IMG/VR virus record: IMGVR_UViG_3300035703_002597
Coordinates: 1-22,918 of that record
Strand: one strand, 5' to 3'
Source: a virus
DNA: 22,918 nt
Shown here: one piece after another, positions 1 to 4,956 of the stretch
Position numbering within the stretch: position 1 is the stretch's first letter
Layout: every line of letters starts with the position of its first letter
Program-made: the position numbers and the translations under genes
Notes under the pieces: model-generated
Databases searched by the model: none
Told to the model about the DNA's origin: nothing
What the model saw: the letters and a program-made list of their open reading frames with translations, nothing else

Positions 1-176
1 CTTGGATTCTTGCATATAAAACTGGTAATGGTGCAAAGACATCTGATATTCGTGCTGCTCTGAACTATGCTCTGAGTTCTAAGGCACAAATGATTGCAGA
101 TGACCTTGGTTATGTTCCTCTTGCAGGTTCGGTTCTTAACAAGGCACGTATTGCGGTTGGTCGTATCGGTAACTAA
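1..176 (+). CDS. pstS: PstS-type phosphate ABC transporter substrate-binding protein, C-terminal end (partial)
   Basis: Only the last 57 codons are present; the reading frame is open from position 3 and stops with TAA at 174-176. The visible tail includes WILAYKTG, an IRAALNYALS stretch and GYVPLAGSVL. This resembles the C-terminal lobe of cyanobacterial and cyanophage PstS, the periplasmic high-affinity phosphate-binding protein. In the family, PstS delivers phosphate to the PstCAB transporter, and cyanophages often carry it as an auxiliary metabolic gene induced under host phosphate starvation. The gene is followed at once by an intrinsic terminator (188-211). The call rests on a short fragment, so confidence is moderate to high. 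Its start and any signal peptide lie outside the window. Confidence 0.8.
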   Translation, partial: WILAYKTGNGAKTSDIRAALNYALSSKAQMIADDLGYVPLAGSVLNKARIAVGRIGN

Positions 177-187
177 TATACATATGG

Positions 188-211
188 GGGGGTTGACAAA
201 CCTCCTTTTTT
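188..211 (+). terminator. Intrinsic terminator after pstS
   Basis: A 7-bp stem (188-194 with 199-205, one G-T pair, mostly G-C) closes a 4-base GACA loop and is followed by six T residues (206-211). It sits 11 bases after the pstS stop. The TTGACA of the next promoter spans the inner stem and loop, so terminator and promoter share DNA. Confidence 0.8.
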
Positions 212-221
212 ATTGTATTAT
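193..221 (+). promoter_or_regulatory. Sigma70-type promoter embedded in the pstS terminator
   Basis: TTGACA at 193-198, a 17-base spacer and TATTAT at 216-221 match the bacterial housekeeping promoter (6/6 and 5/6). Transcription would start near 228, giving a leader of about 15 bases with GGAGG at 234-238 before the ATG at 243. This is the kind of promoter T4-like cyanophages use for early genes read by host RNA polymerase. Confidence 0.75.
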
Positions 222-242
222 AAGTAACGAATTGGAGGTTGT

Positions 243-425
243 ATGTCACTTCTATCCCAGCAAGATAGAGATCTCACTCTAAAAGCATTAGAGTGTTATG
301 AGCAACAATTGAATACAATTATTGAAAGTAATCCAGATATTAATAAGTATCTCCAAAAAGAAAAAACAGAGGTTCAAACTCTCATAAATTGGATTAAATT
401 AGAAAGATATAAGAATGAAAATTAA
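243..425 (+). CDS. Small hypothetical protein, 60 aa, predicted helical
   Basis: Unrecognised small protein, charged and rich in Glu, Gln, Asn and Lys, with no membrane segment or cysteine motif. The spacing of hydrophobic residues (for example LKALECYEQQLNTII) suggests a helical hairpin. The ATG at 243 is well supported by GGAGG at 234-238 and a consensus promoter just upstream. The Shine-Dalgarno GGAGGTT (234-240) is the exact complement of the terminator's 3' arm AACCTCC (199-205), so read-through RNA from pstS could hide this ribosome site while RNA from the local promoter would not. It overlaps the next gene by 11 bases. Real gene likely; function unknown. Confidence 0.75.
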   Translation: MSLLSQQDRDLTLKALECYEQQLNTIIESNPDINKYLQKEKTEVQTLINWIKLERYKNEN

Positions 426-579
426 TCTTTGGTTTTGCAAGGATATGAATCAATGGCGTTGGACTTTGACTGATGACCATAGACCTATCATTAAACAAGA
501 GTCAGGTCAAAGGGAAAATCTTCGTGATGCTATGAATGATGTAGCAAATACAGTCGAATATCTGATGAGTCAATCTTGA
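415..579 (+). CDS. Small hypothetical protein, 54 aa
   Basis: Begins MKINLWFCKDM and runs 54 codons from ATG 415 to TGA 577-579. It starts inside the 3' end of the preceding gene (11-base overlap), which suggests translational coupling. The protein has an aromatic N-terminal half (LWFC, QWRWTL) and an acidic, helical C-terminal half with MNDVANTVEYLM, and no recognisable domain. It ends six bases before tRNA-Val. The pattern resembles short beta-hairpin-plus-helix proteins common in cyanophages, but no function can be given. Confidence 0.6.
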   Translation: MKINLWFCKDMNQWRWTLTDDHRPIIKQESGQRENLRDAMNDVANTVEYLMSQS

Positions 580-585
580 CTTTTC

Positions 586-657
586 GGGCGATTAACTCAG
601 CGGTAGAGTGCGCTCCTTACAAGTGTGAAGTCACTGGTTCGAATCCAGTATCGCCCA
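586..657 (+). tRNA. tRNA-Val (anticodon UAC)
   Basis: Complete cloverleaf. The acceptor stem GGGCGAT pairs perfectly with ATCGCCC (650-656), with discriminator A at 657. The D arm is ACTC-AGCGGTA-GAGT and the T arm is ACTGG-TTCGAAT-CCAGT. The anticodon loop CTTACAA gives UAC, reading GUA codons. The anticodon stem has one T-T mismatch next to the loop-closing pair. No CCA is encoded. Confidence 0.93.
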
Positions 658-658
658 T

Positions 659-666
659 TATAAATA
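659..666 (+). promoter_or_regulatory. T4-type late promoter box TATAAATA
   Basis: A perfect match to the T4 late-promoter consensus TATAAATA lies 19 bases before the dps ATG and directly after tRNA-Val. T4-like cyanophages carry gp55/gp33-type late transcription factors that use this box, so the Dps gene is probably expressed late. A small hairpin follows (665-670 with 678-683). Confidence 0.65.
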
Positions 667-685
667 CTTCAAAAAAAGAAGTATA

Positions 686-1120
686 ATGGAATCTTTATAT
701 AAACTTCTGAGTGATACTCAAGCATCCCTCTTTTTATTATTTCAAAAAACTTGGGTCTACCACTGGCATGTGGTCGGATCTGATTTTAAGCAAATTCATG
801 ATTTGTTCGGGGAGCAGTATCTTGCAATTCAGGAAGAAATTGATAGAATTTCTGAACACATGAGATTTTTAGGTATTAAACCTATTAGCTCACTTTCAAG
901 AGTTTTAGAAGTTTCTGGAGTTTCTGAAGCTAAAACTAATATTTCTGAAATGGAAATGATTCGTGATCTACTTGAAGACCATAAAAAAATTATTAGTATG
1001 TTAGATTCTGCCGCAGTAGAGGCAGAAAATCAAAAATCTAGAGGTACAATTAATCTCCTTGATGATTTAAATGAAGCTCATGGAAAATTTGTTTGGATGT
1101 TAAGATCGTTTACTGAATAA
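686..1120 (+). CDS. dps: Dps-family ferritin-like protein
   Basis: 144 residues, close to the usual Dps length of about 150-165, with a short N-terminal tail. Dps proteins form 12-subunit shells that oxidise and store iron using peroxide and protect DNA. The signature is clear: YHWHVVG at 25-31, then IHDLFGEQY and EIDRISEH. Family ferroxidase ligands align as H26, H38, D53 and E57. The position of the second-helix acidic ligand (D67 in E. coli Dps) is Gly42, with Glu43 next to it, so iron chemistry may be altered. The C-terminal helix ends HGKFVWMLRSF, as in the family. A late promoter box sits 19 bases upstream and the gene follows a tRNA. Product might protect packaged DNA or relieve oxidative stress during infection; this is inference. 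Confidence 0.9.
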   Translation: MESLYKLLSDTQASLFLLFQKTWVYHWHVVGSDFKQIHDLFGEQYLAIQEEIDRISEHMRFLGIKPISSLSRVLEVSGVSEAKTNISEMEMIRDLLEDHKKIISMLDSAAVEAENQKSRGTINLLDDLNEAHGKFVWMLRSFTE

Positions 1121-1138
1121 AATAAAATCTATAATACT

Positions 1139-1396
1139 ATGGAAAATTTAAGAATCAGATGCCGCTCTTGTGGTAAAGAGTTGGAAGGCATCTCTGGAAA
1201 AACTGTATCATGCGGATGTCCAAATATGGCAACAATTCGCAATGGTGTTATTTCGGCAGTTGACTTATCTAATGTTATTATGCTAAACTCTTATCATAAT
1301 AAAACAAAATCAAGTGTTCTTACTAATGAAGATATTGCTTGGCAAGAGGCACGTCGCCAACGAAAAGTAAGAAGATTAGATTTTGAAGTCCGTTGA
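1139..1396 (+). CDS. Small Cys-cluster protein, putative zinc ribbon, 85 aa
   Basis: Residues C8, C11, C25 and C27 form a CxxC-x13-CxC pattern (CRSCGKEL and VSCGCP) typical of a small zinc-binding knuckle. The rest is a short helical segment followed by a basic C-terminus (ARRQRKVRRLDF) that could contact nucleic acid. I cannot assign a named family with confidence. The ATG lies 18 bases after the dps stop with only a weak Shine-Dalgarno, so it is probably co-transcribed with dps from the late promoter at 659. It ends 11 bases before tRNA-Ser. Confidence 0.75.
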   Translation: MENLRIRCRSCGKELEGISGKTVSCGCPNMATIRNGVISAVDLSNVIMLNSYHNKTKSSVLTNEDIAWQEARRQRKVRRLDFEVR

Positions 1397-1407
1397 GGAC
1401 TTTTATT

Positions 1408-1491
1408 GGAAAGGTGTCCGAGTGGTTTAAGGAACTTGTCTTGAAAACAAGCGTGTTAGTAGCACCGTGGGTTCAAATCCCACCCTTTCCG
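1408..1491 (+). tRNA. tRNA-Ser (anticodon UGA)
   Basis: Class II tRNA with a long variable arm (GTG-TTAGTAG-CAC). The acceptor GGAAAGG pairs with CCTTTCC (1484-1490), discriminator G at 1491. The anticodon stem CTTGT/ACAAG encloses CTTGAAA, giving UGA for UCA codons. The T arm is GTGGG-TTCAAAT-CCCAC. No CCA is encoded. Confidence 0.95.
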
Positions 1492-1551
1492 TTTAAGAAA
1501 TATAACAAAATTTAAGATTGTCTTAAGCACTTTCTTGAAATCAACACAAAG

Positions 1552-1579
1552 TTGACACTCTCCAAATACTGACTAGTAT
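1552..1579 (+). promoter_or_regulatory. Probable sigma70-type promoter for the 1606-2768 mini-gene string
   Basis: TTGACA (1552-1557) is followed after 16 bases by TAGTAT (1574-1579), overlapping an alternative TATAAC (1577-1582) with 19-base spacing. The 114-base gap between tRNA-Ser and the next gene otherwise holds only a weak hairpin (1512-1517 with 1521-1526) and no coding signal. Confidence 0.55.
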
Positions 1580-1605
1580 AACTAGTAGTATTCAACTTAA
1601 ACCTT

Positions 1606-1755
1606 ATGGATCAGCACACCTACCTTAATTGGGTGAAGATCAAGGCAACTTTTGAAGAGTCTGGTAATACAGACAATATGTTTTACAAACGAGCGGTGGA
1701 AATTGTAAAAACACGCAAAGATCCTTTGGCAAAGTTTCTTGGAGATGAGAAATGA
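1606..1755 (+). CDS. Small hypothetical protein, 49 aa
   Basis: Starts MDQHTYLNWVKIK and stops at TGA 1753-1755, overlapping the next ATG as ATGA. It is soluble, helical and basic, and ends KDPLAKFLGDEK. It is the first gene after the promoter at 1552-1579 and heads a chain of eight overlapping mini-genes. No domain recognised. The coupled overlap and the fact that the frame closes exactly on the next start support it as a real gene. Confidence 0.65.
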   Translation: MDQHTYLNWVKIKATFEESGNTDNMFYKRAVEIVKTRKDPLAKFLGDEK

Positions 1756-1958
1756 TGGAACCTTTTGATGACGATTATGTATCTCGCACAGAAGTGCAGG
1801 AGATGATTGATGCAGCAATACGACGACACAACCGTAATGCTTCTATCATTAGTATGTGCGTCGGTTGGGTGGTTCTTGCTTTATTTGCTGAGGGACTTTT
1901 AAGACTTGTAGGAGTTATTCCACCAGTACTGCCATGGCTCAACATTACCTTGAAATAA
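1752..1958 (+). CDS. Single-span membrane protein, 68 aa
   Basis: Acidic N-terminus (MMEPFDDDYVSRTEVQEM) with an amphipathic helix through about residue 30. One hydrophobic segment spans roughly 33-55 (SIISMCVGWVVLALF...), followed by VIPPVLPWLN. Likely an inner-membrane protein with a cytoplasmic N-terminal helix. It is coupled to its neighbours: ATGA overlap upstream and a 25-base overlap downstream. Such short membrane proteins are frequent in T4-like cyanophages but have no known role. Confidence 0.7.
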   Translation: MMEPFDDDYVSRTEVQEMIDAAIRRHNRNASIISMCVGWVVLALFAEGLLRLVGVIPPVLPWLNITLK

Positions 1959-2113
1959 TTGGTATCGTTTTCCTGTTAGTATTTGCTGCCACGATGTTTT
2001 ATCAAGGCACGTGTATTATGAAAGGGCAAAGAGGATATTCCCTCAGAGACTATATGAAACAGGAAAGCGCAAATATGCGCCAAAGAATAGAAGAGTTACT
2101 CAAGGACAAATGA
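1934..2113 (+). CDS. Single-span membrane protein, 59 aa
   Basis: Begins MAQHYLEIIG and carries a transmembrane helix at about residues 6-23 (EIIGIVFLLVFAATMF), then a basic and helical tail (GYSLRDYMKQES, MRQRIEELLKDK). The start lies inside the previous gene (25-base overlap) and the stop overlaps the next ATG. A longer frame in another phase covers part of this stretch but lacks an independent start signal. The orientation is probably tail in the cytoplasm. Function unknown. Confidence 0.65.
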   Translation: MAQHYLEIIGIVFLLVFAATMFYQGTCIMKGQRGYSLRDYMKQESANMRQRIEELLKDK

Positions 2114-2223
2114 TATCTCTTACAGAAGAAGACTTAAAAGAATTACAAGAAAGAATATTTCATCAAAAAATGAGCGAGTTGTTTGAGGAACCATCTACTT
2201 ACGAGGACGAAAAAGATGACTAG
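2110..2223 (+). CDS. Acidic mini-protein, 37 aa
   Basis: The ATG at 2110 overlaps the previous TGA as ATGA, giving MISLTEEDLKELQERIF and a C-terminus rich in Glu and Asp (YEDEKDD). An upstream in-frame ATG at 2011 would make a 70-residue protein, but it would overlap the preceding membrane gene for over 100 bases, so I prefer the coupled internal start. The product is a single charged helix. It overlaps the following gene by 8 bases. Function unknown. Confidence 0.5.
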   Translation: MISLTEEDLKELQERIFHQKMSELFEEPSTYEDEKDD

Positions 2224-2308
2224 TAATACTATTTTTGCATCTATTGTACTTTTTGGTTCAATTGGATGCTTTATTGTGTGGGGACTGAATCACGCTTATC
2301 CACAATAA
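2216..2308 (+). CDS. Membrane mini-protein, 30 aa
   Basis: MTSNTIFASIVLFGS followed by IGCFIVWGLNHAYPQ: almost all of the protein is one transmembrane helix (about residues 5-24) with a short polar end. The length resembles small photosystem or respiratory subunits, but I see no specific match. It starts within the previous gene (8-base overlap), supporting coupled translation. With only 30 codons, reality rests on context and on the regular hydrophobic pattern. Confidence 0.5.
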   Translation: MTSNTIFASIVLFGSIGCFIVWGLNHAYPQ

Positions 2309-2312
2309 AATC

Positions 2313-2435
2313 ATGTTATTATCAAAAGCACTTTTATTTGTTTCAATTCCATTTGTTTTAGCAACACTCTATTTCGGAACACGAGGAGGATACTATGACT
2401 CCAAAGATTATAAGGGAAATGGAACCGCACACTAA
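2313..2435 (+). CDS. Membrane mini-protein, 40 aa
   Basis: N-terminal hydrophobic helix (MLLSKALLFVSIPFVLATLYF), then a Gly/Tyr/Asp-rich tail with RGGYYDSKDY and GNGTAH. The tail looks like a short exposed segment after a membrane anchor or signal. It starts 4 bases after the previous stop. Its last 41 bases overlap the next gene in another frame, so the two reading frames share DNA. I recall similar short proteins in marine T4-like cyanophages but know no function. Confidence 0.55.
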   Translation: MLLSKALLFVSIPFVLATLYFGTRGGYYDSKDYKGNGTAH

Positions 2436-2616
2436 GCAAAGATATCACTTTGCCGCATCAGCATTTGTACGAATGTGGGGACATAAATCATTAAGCGACC
2501 ATCGTATAATTGATTTTTGTGTCGAGTGGGCACATAAGGATGAAAATGCTCCATTAGATAATAGGATTCTTGATCAATATTTCTACTATGAATTCAAAAC
2601 TTGGAGAGGATATTGA
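2395..2616 (+). CDS. Hypothetical soluble protein, 73 aa
   Basis: The strong GAGGAGG just upstream (around 2382-2388) fixes the ATG at 2395, inside the preceding gene. The protein is rich in His, Arg and aromatic residues (QRYHFAASAF, MWGHKSLSDH, FCVEWAHKDE) and ends FKTWRGY. It looks like a compact helical domain and has no recognised motif. The stop TGA overlaps the next start as TGATG. Function unknown. Confidence 0.7.
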   Translation: MTPKIIREMEPHTKQRYHFAASAFVRMWGHKSLSDHRIIDFCVEWAHKDENAPLDNRILDQYFYYEFKTWRGY

Positions 2617-2768
2617 TGGGACACTTTGCAAGATGGGTATTAGAAAATCCTTATACTCTTGGAATGCTCAGTTATATTTTAATTGTTCTGCCTATTATGG
2701 GCATCTGGGCAATTCATAAATACGAATGGCAGCACTGGGCTCCATTTGACAAGGGGCACAGGAAGTAG
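2616..2768 (+). CDS. Single-span membrane protein, 50 aa
   Basis: Starts at the ATG overlapping the previous TGA (2614-2618, TGATG). It has a hydrophobic helix at about residues 14-33 (TLGMLSYILIVLPIMGIWAI) flanked by a His/Arg-containing N-terminus and a C-terminus with EWQHWAPF and a basic end. It is the last of the mini-gene chain before tRNA-Pro. The 40 bases after it contain no gene. Function unknown. Confidence 0.65.
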   Translation: MGHFARWVLENPYTLGMLSYILIVLPIMGIWAIHKYEWQHWAPFDKGHRK

Positions 2769-2808
2769 TATAATTACTTCTGTTGGGAGGCAAGACCACT
2801 CAACGCAA

Positions 2809-2884
2809 CGGAGTATCGCCTAACTTGGTCATGGCACCTGCTTTGGGAGCAGGAATAATCTCGGTTCAAATCCGGGTACTCCGA
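2809..2884 (+). tRNA. tRNA-Pro (anticodon UGG)
   Basis: Acceptor CGGAGTA pairs with TACTCCG (2877-2883), discriminator A at 2884. The anticodon stem CCTGC/GCAGG encloses TTTGGGA, giving UGG for CCA codons. The D stem is GCC/GGC and the T arm is CTCGG-TTCAAAT-CCGGG. The C1-G72 pair is characteristic of bacterial tRNA-Pro. No CCA is encoded. Confidence 0.93.
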
Positions 2885-2885
2885 T

Positions 2886-2905
2886 TGCCAGTTACTTCAC
2901 TGGCA
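2886..2905 (+). other. Perfect 7-bp hairpin downstream of tRNA-Pro
   Basis: TGCCAGT (2886-2892) and ACTGGCA (2899-2905) pair fully around a TACTTC loop. There is no T run after it, so it is not a typical intrinsic terminator. It lies between tRNA-Pro and the next promoter and may mark tRNA 3' processing or stabilise the transcript end. Confidence 0.6.
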
Positions 2906-2908
2906 CAC

Positions 2909-2937
2909 TTGACACAAAACTAATCAACCCTTATAAT
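2909..2937 (+). promoter_or_regulatory. Perfect consensus sigma70 promoter
   Basis: TTGACA (2909-2914), 17-base spacer, TATAAT (2932-2937): a full 12/12 match. The expected start is near 2944, 16 bases before the ATG at 2960. It should be read strongly by unmodified host RNA polymerase, marking the 2960-3692 genes as early. Confidence 0.92.
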
Positions 2938-2959
2938 ACTAAGGCAACAAATCAAAACA

Positions 2960-3172
2960 ATGTCTCTGATTCAAAAGTTCAAAAAGGATGTTAGCACTCT
3001 TCGCTCTGCTGCTAACGGGGAATTCTACCTTGACGTAAAGAGTCCGAAACTTTATAAAAAGGTCCGTCGCTTTTATGAAAATGAAGGCGTCGTGTTTTCT
3101 GGTGACCCCCTTGACGATTATGAAATGCTAATGGATTACATCGCCCAAGACCTTGAGGCAGTTGAAGCGTGA
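2960..3172 (+). CDS. Conserved-looking hypothetical protein, 70 aa
   Basis: First gene after a 12/12 consensus promoter, so probably expressed immediately after infection. The protein is basic at the start (MSLIQKFKKDVSTL) and acidic at the end (YIAQDLEAVEA), with a central SPKLYKKVRRFYENEG. It has no membrane segment or known motif and is probably a small alpha/beta domain. It overlaps the next gene as ATGA. Early phage proteins of this size often bind host enzymes, but nothing here shows a target. I believe similar proteins occur in other cyanophages, from memory only. Confidence 0.75.
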   Translation: MSLIQKFKKDVSTLRSAANGEFYLDVKSPKLYKKVRRFYENEGVVFSGDPLDDYEMLMDYIAQDLEAVEA

Positions 3173-3438
3173 TGAATGTCGTGAGAAAACCGACCGTTCT
3201 TATGGAGCGGTTTCCCTATCGATATGTTCAGGTCGGTACTTTGGAAATCAATGGAAAACCTGATTGCCGTATTCAAAAAGTAGATTCTTATACTGGTAGA
3301 TATCGTGATATGTATCTCTGCGATAATGAGATGCAACTGATGACTGCTATGGAAGATTACGATTACACTTGTTGGTTAGACCCTGATAGGGTTCCTTGTT
3401 ATGTAAGAGATGATGAAGAAGACACGGATGGTCTATAA
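3169..3438 (+). CDS. Hypothetical early protein, 89 aa
   Basis: Overlaps the previous stop by four bases, so it should share the 2909 promoter and be translationally coupled. It has three cysteines (DCRI, YLCDNE, YTCWLD) plus one near the end (VPCYVRD), a beta-rich middle (YRYVQVGTLEING) and a strongly acidic C-terminus (RDDEEDTDGL). The acidic tail could mimic nucleic acid, but that is speculation. No family recognised. Downstream are 26 bases before the next gene. Confidence 0.7.
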   Translation: MMNVVRKPTVLMERFPYRYVQVGTLEINGKPDCRIQKVDSYTGRYRDMYLCDNEMQLMTAMEDYDYTCWLDPDRVPCYVRDDEEDTDGL

Positions 3439-3464
3439 CAGCACTGGTCGGGAGCAAACCCCTT

Positions 3465-3692
3465 ATGTCTAAAACAAGTGTCCTAAGGTATCTTGGGAAC
3501 TTTCTCCTTTTACTTGGTTATCAAATTATGTTATGGGGAGATTTTAAAAGTGGTTTAGCAATAAAGTTTATCGGGGGTTTACTCGGTATTCCTTTTGCAA
3601 TCAAACTCAAACTCTGGGATGTGCTATTTTTGATAGCATTCTTTGGTATTACCGAAATATCAAAGTTAACCCAACTTTTCTTAGTTTCTTAA
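3465..3692 (+). CDS. Multi-span membrane protein, 75 aa
   Basis: Three likely transmembrane helices at about residues 8-24, 29-46 and 50-68, with short polar links (GDFKSG, KLKLW). It is otherwise hydrophobic and ends LTQLFLVS. The 3' end of the gene forms the first of the tandem hairpins: the stem 3680-3699 spans the last codons and the stop TAA at 3690-3692. No Shine-Dalgarno is obvious before the ATG. Function unknown; last gene of the early group. Confidence 0.65.
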   Translation: MSKTSVLRYLGNFLLLLGYQIMLWGDFKSGLAIKFIGGLLGIPFAIKLKLWDVLFLIAFFGITEISKLTQLFLVS

Positions 3693-3836
3693 AACTAAGT
3701 GGTGGAGTCGAATGACCCTCATTTTGGTTTCTTGCTTTTCCATAAAAAAGCAAGTGGTGCGGATGGGACTCTCTCCCGCCTGGTTTCTTGCCTCCAGTTA
3801 AAGGGCAAGTGGCGAGCCTGAGTACCTGAAGGTGGG
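3677..3836 (+). repeat. Three tandem hairpin repeats with compensating stems
   Basis: Three units of 51, 56 and 53 bases (3677-3727, 3728-3783, 3784-3836) share a frame: TTT, a stem beginning CTT, its partner ending AAG, then TGGYG, a variable stretch and a final GG. The stems are 3680-3687/3692-3699 (8 bp), 3731-3739/3746-3754 (9 bp) and 3787-3792/3804-3809 (6 bp). Stem sequences differ beyond the shared CTT/AAG base, yet pairing is kept on both sides. Unit lengths are not all multiples of three, so this is not a coding repeat. The last unit runs into the terminator stem. Confidence 0.7.
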
Positions 3837-3857
3837 TTGCATAAACCCACCTTTTTT
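3829..3857 (+). terminator. Strong intrinsic terminator before the glycan cluster
   Basis: A 10-bp stem (AAGGTGGGTT, 3829-3838, with AACCCACCTT, 3844-3853) closes a 5-base loop and runs into T at 3852-3857. It should end transcription from the early genes and separate them from the glycan genes. Confidence 0.88.
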
Positions 3858-3865
3858 AGTATAAT
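3837..3865 (+). promoter_or_regulatory. Possible promoter for the glycan cluster, overlapping the terminator
   Basis: TATAAT at 3860-3865 is perfect. At 17-base spacing the -35 is TTGCAT (3837-3842), a half match lying in the terminator stem and loop. A second TATAAT-like stretch at 3881-3886 is too close to the ATG at 3890 for a normal leader, although it could belong to a phage-specific promoter. Confidence 0.5.
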
Positions 3866-3889
3866 ACATATTACAGAGTTTATAATTTT

Positions 3890-4939
3890 ATGAGTCAATA
3901 TACGAAAACTGCACTTGTGCTTGGTGCAGGTGGTTTCATAGGAAGTCATATGGTTCGCAGATTGCGTTCTGAAGGATATTGGGTTCGTGGAGTTGATCTC
4001 AAACTTCCTGAATTTTCAGAGCATGAAGCGCATGAATTTATTATTGGGGATTTGAGAGATGCTTCTTTTGTCGAAAGGGTGATTCAATTTAAAGGATATC
4101 TCGGAAACTTTTATCATTTTATTTCATCAAAATATATTGACACCTTTGATGAAATTTATCAGTTTGCTGCTGATATGGGTGGAGCAGGATTTGTATTCAG
4201 TGGTGAAAATGATGCCGATATTATGCATAATTCTGCTACTATTAATTTGAACGTTCTTGAAGCGCAACGTCAATTAAATGATTTTAAAGAAGTAAATAAA
4301 ACTAAAATTTTCTATTCTGGGTCTGCTTGTATGTATCCGGAGCACAATCAACTTGACCCAGATAATCCCGATTGTCGTGAAGAATCTGCATATCCGGCAA
4401 ATCCAGACTCTGAATATGGTTGGGAAAAATTATTCTCAGAACGTCTTTATTTTGCTTATCATCGCAACTATAATATTCCTGTACGTGTTGCTAGGTATCA
4501 TAATATCTTTGGACCAGAAGGAACTTGGGAAGGGGGTAGAGAAAAAGCACCTGCAGCAATCTGCCGTAAAGTGGCCTATTTACCATCCGAAGGGGGAACA
4601 ATTGAAGTTTGGGGTGATGGTAAGCAAACTCGCTCATTCCTTTATATTGATGAGTGTATTGAAGCAACTCGTCGCCTGATGCAGTCTGATTTTATTGGTC
4701 CAGTAAATATTGGATCTGAGGAAATGGTTACAATTAATCAACTTGTGGATACTGCCTCTAAAGTTGCTAATAAAAATGTAGAAAAACAACATATTCTTGA
4801 TGCTCCTCTCGGTGTTCGTGGGCGTAATTCAAATAATGATGTAGTGCGTAGAGAACTTGGTTGGGATTATTCCCAATCTCTCGAAGATGGGATTCGTAAG
4901 ACTTATAGTTGGATTTGTACCCAAATAAATTCAAAATAA
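3890..4939 (+). CDS. GDP-mannose 3,5-epimerase-like NAD-dependent epimerase
   Basis: 349 residues of the extended SDR fold. The NAD loop GAGGFIG is at 12-18 and YGWEK gives catalytic Y176 and K180. The diagnostic GDP-mannose 3,5-epimerase blocks are present: SGSACMYPE with C147, GGREKAPAA with K219, and GVRGRNS at 308-314. C147, Y176, K180 and K219 match the plant enzyme's catalytic set with a constant offset of two. The expected reaction is GDP-D-mannose to GDP-L-galactose (and GDP-L-gulose). It is the first gene of the cluster, after a terminator and possible promoter. A 60-base line of the gene (4321-4380) counts 28 G+C, well above the interior of the cluster. Alternatives such as a generic NDP-sugar epimerase are less likely. 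Confidence 0.85.
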   Translation: MSQYTKTALVLGAGGFIGSHMVRRLRSEGYWVRGVDLKLPEFSEHEAHEFIIGDLRDASFVERVIQFKGYLGNFYHFISSKYIDTFDEIYQFAADMGGAGFVFSGENDADIMHNSATINLNVLEAQRQLNDFKEVNKTKIFYSGSACMYPEHNQLDPDNPDCREESAYPANPDSEYGWEKLFSERLYFAYHRNYNIPVRVARYHNIFGPEGTWEGGREKAPAAICRKVAYLPSEGGTIEVWGDGKQTRSFLYIDECIEATRRLMQSDFIGPVNIGSEEMVTINQLVDTASKVANKNVEKQHILDAPLGVRGRNSNNDVVRRELGWDYSQSLEDGIRKTYSWICTQINSK

Positions 4940-4956
4940 TAATTTAAAGAGGAAGT

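Noticed and set aside
2011-2223. 70-codon version of the acidic mini-gene starting at 2011
   Set aside because: It would overlap the membrane gene 1934-2113 for over 100 bases; the ATGA-coupled start at 2110 is simpler.
3699-3783. Minus-strand resemblance to tRNA 3' halves (T-arm-like loop followed by CACCA)
   Set aside because: No matching 5' half, acceptor partner or anticodon arm is present; T-stem pairing is too short.
3677-3836. Reading the tandem units as a CRISPR array
   Set aside because: Only three units, imperfect repeats, no constant spacer length and each unit is its own hairpin; no cas genes nearby.
3719-3949. Minus-strand frame across the hairpin repeats
   Set aside because: Covers inverted repeats, a terminator and the start of the next gene; no promoter or ribosome site on that strand.
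4353-4679. 108-codon frame inside the GDP-mannose epimerase-like gene
   Set aside because: Fully contained in a gene with conserved catalytic residues; no ribosome site, composition of an out-of-frame reading.
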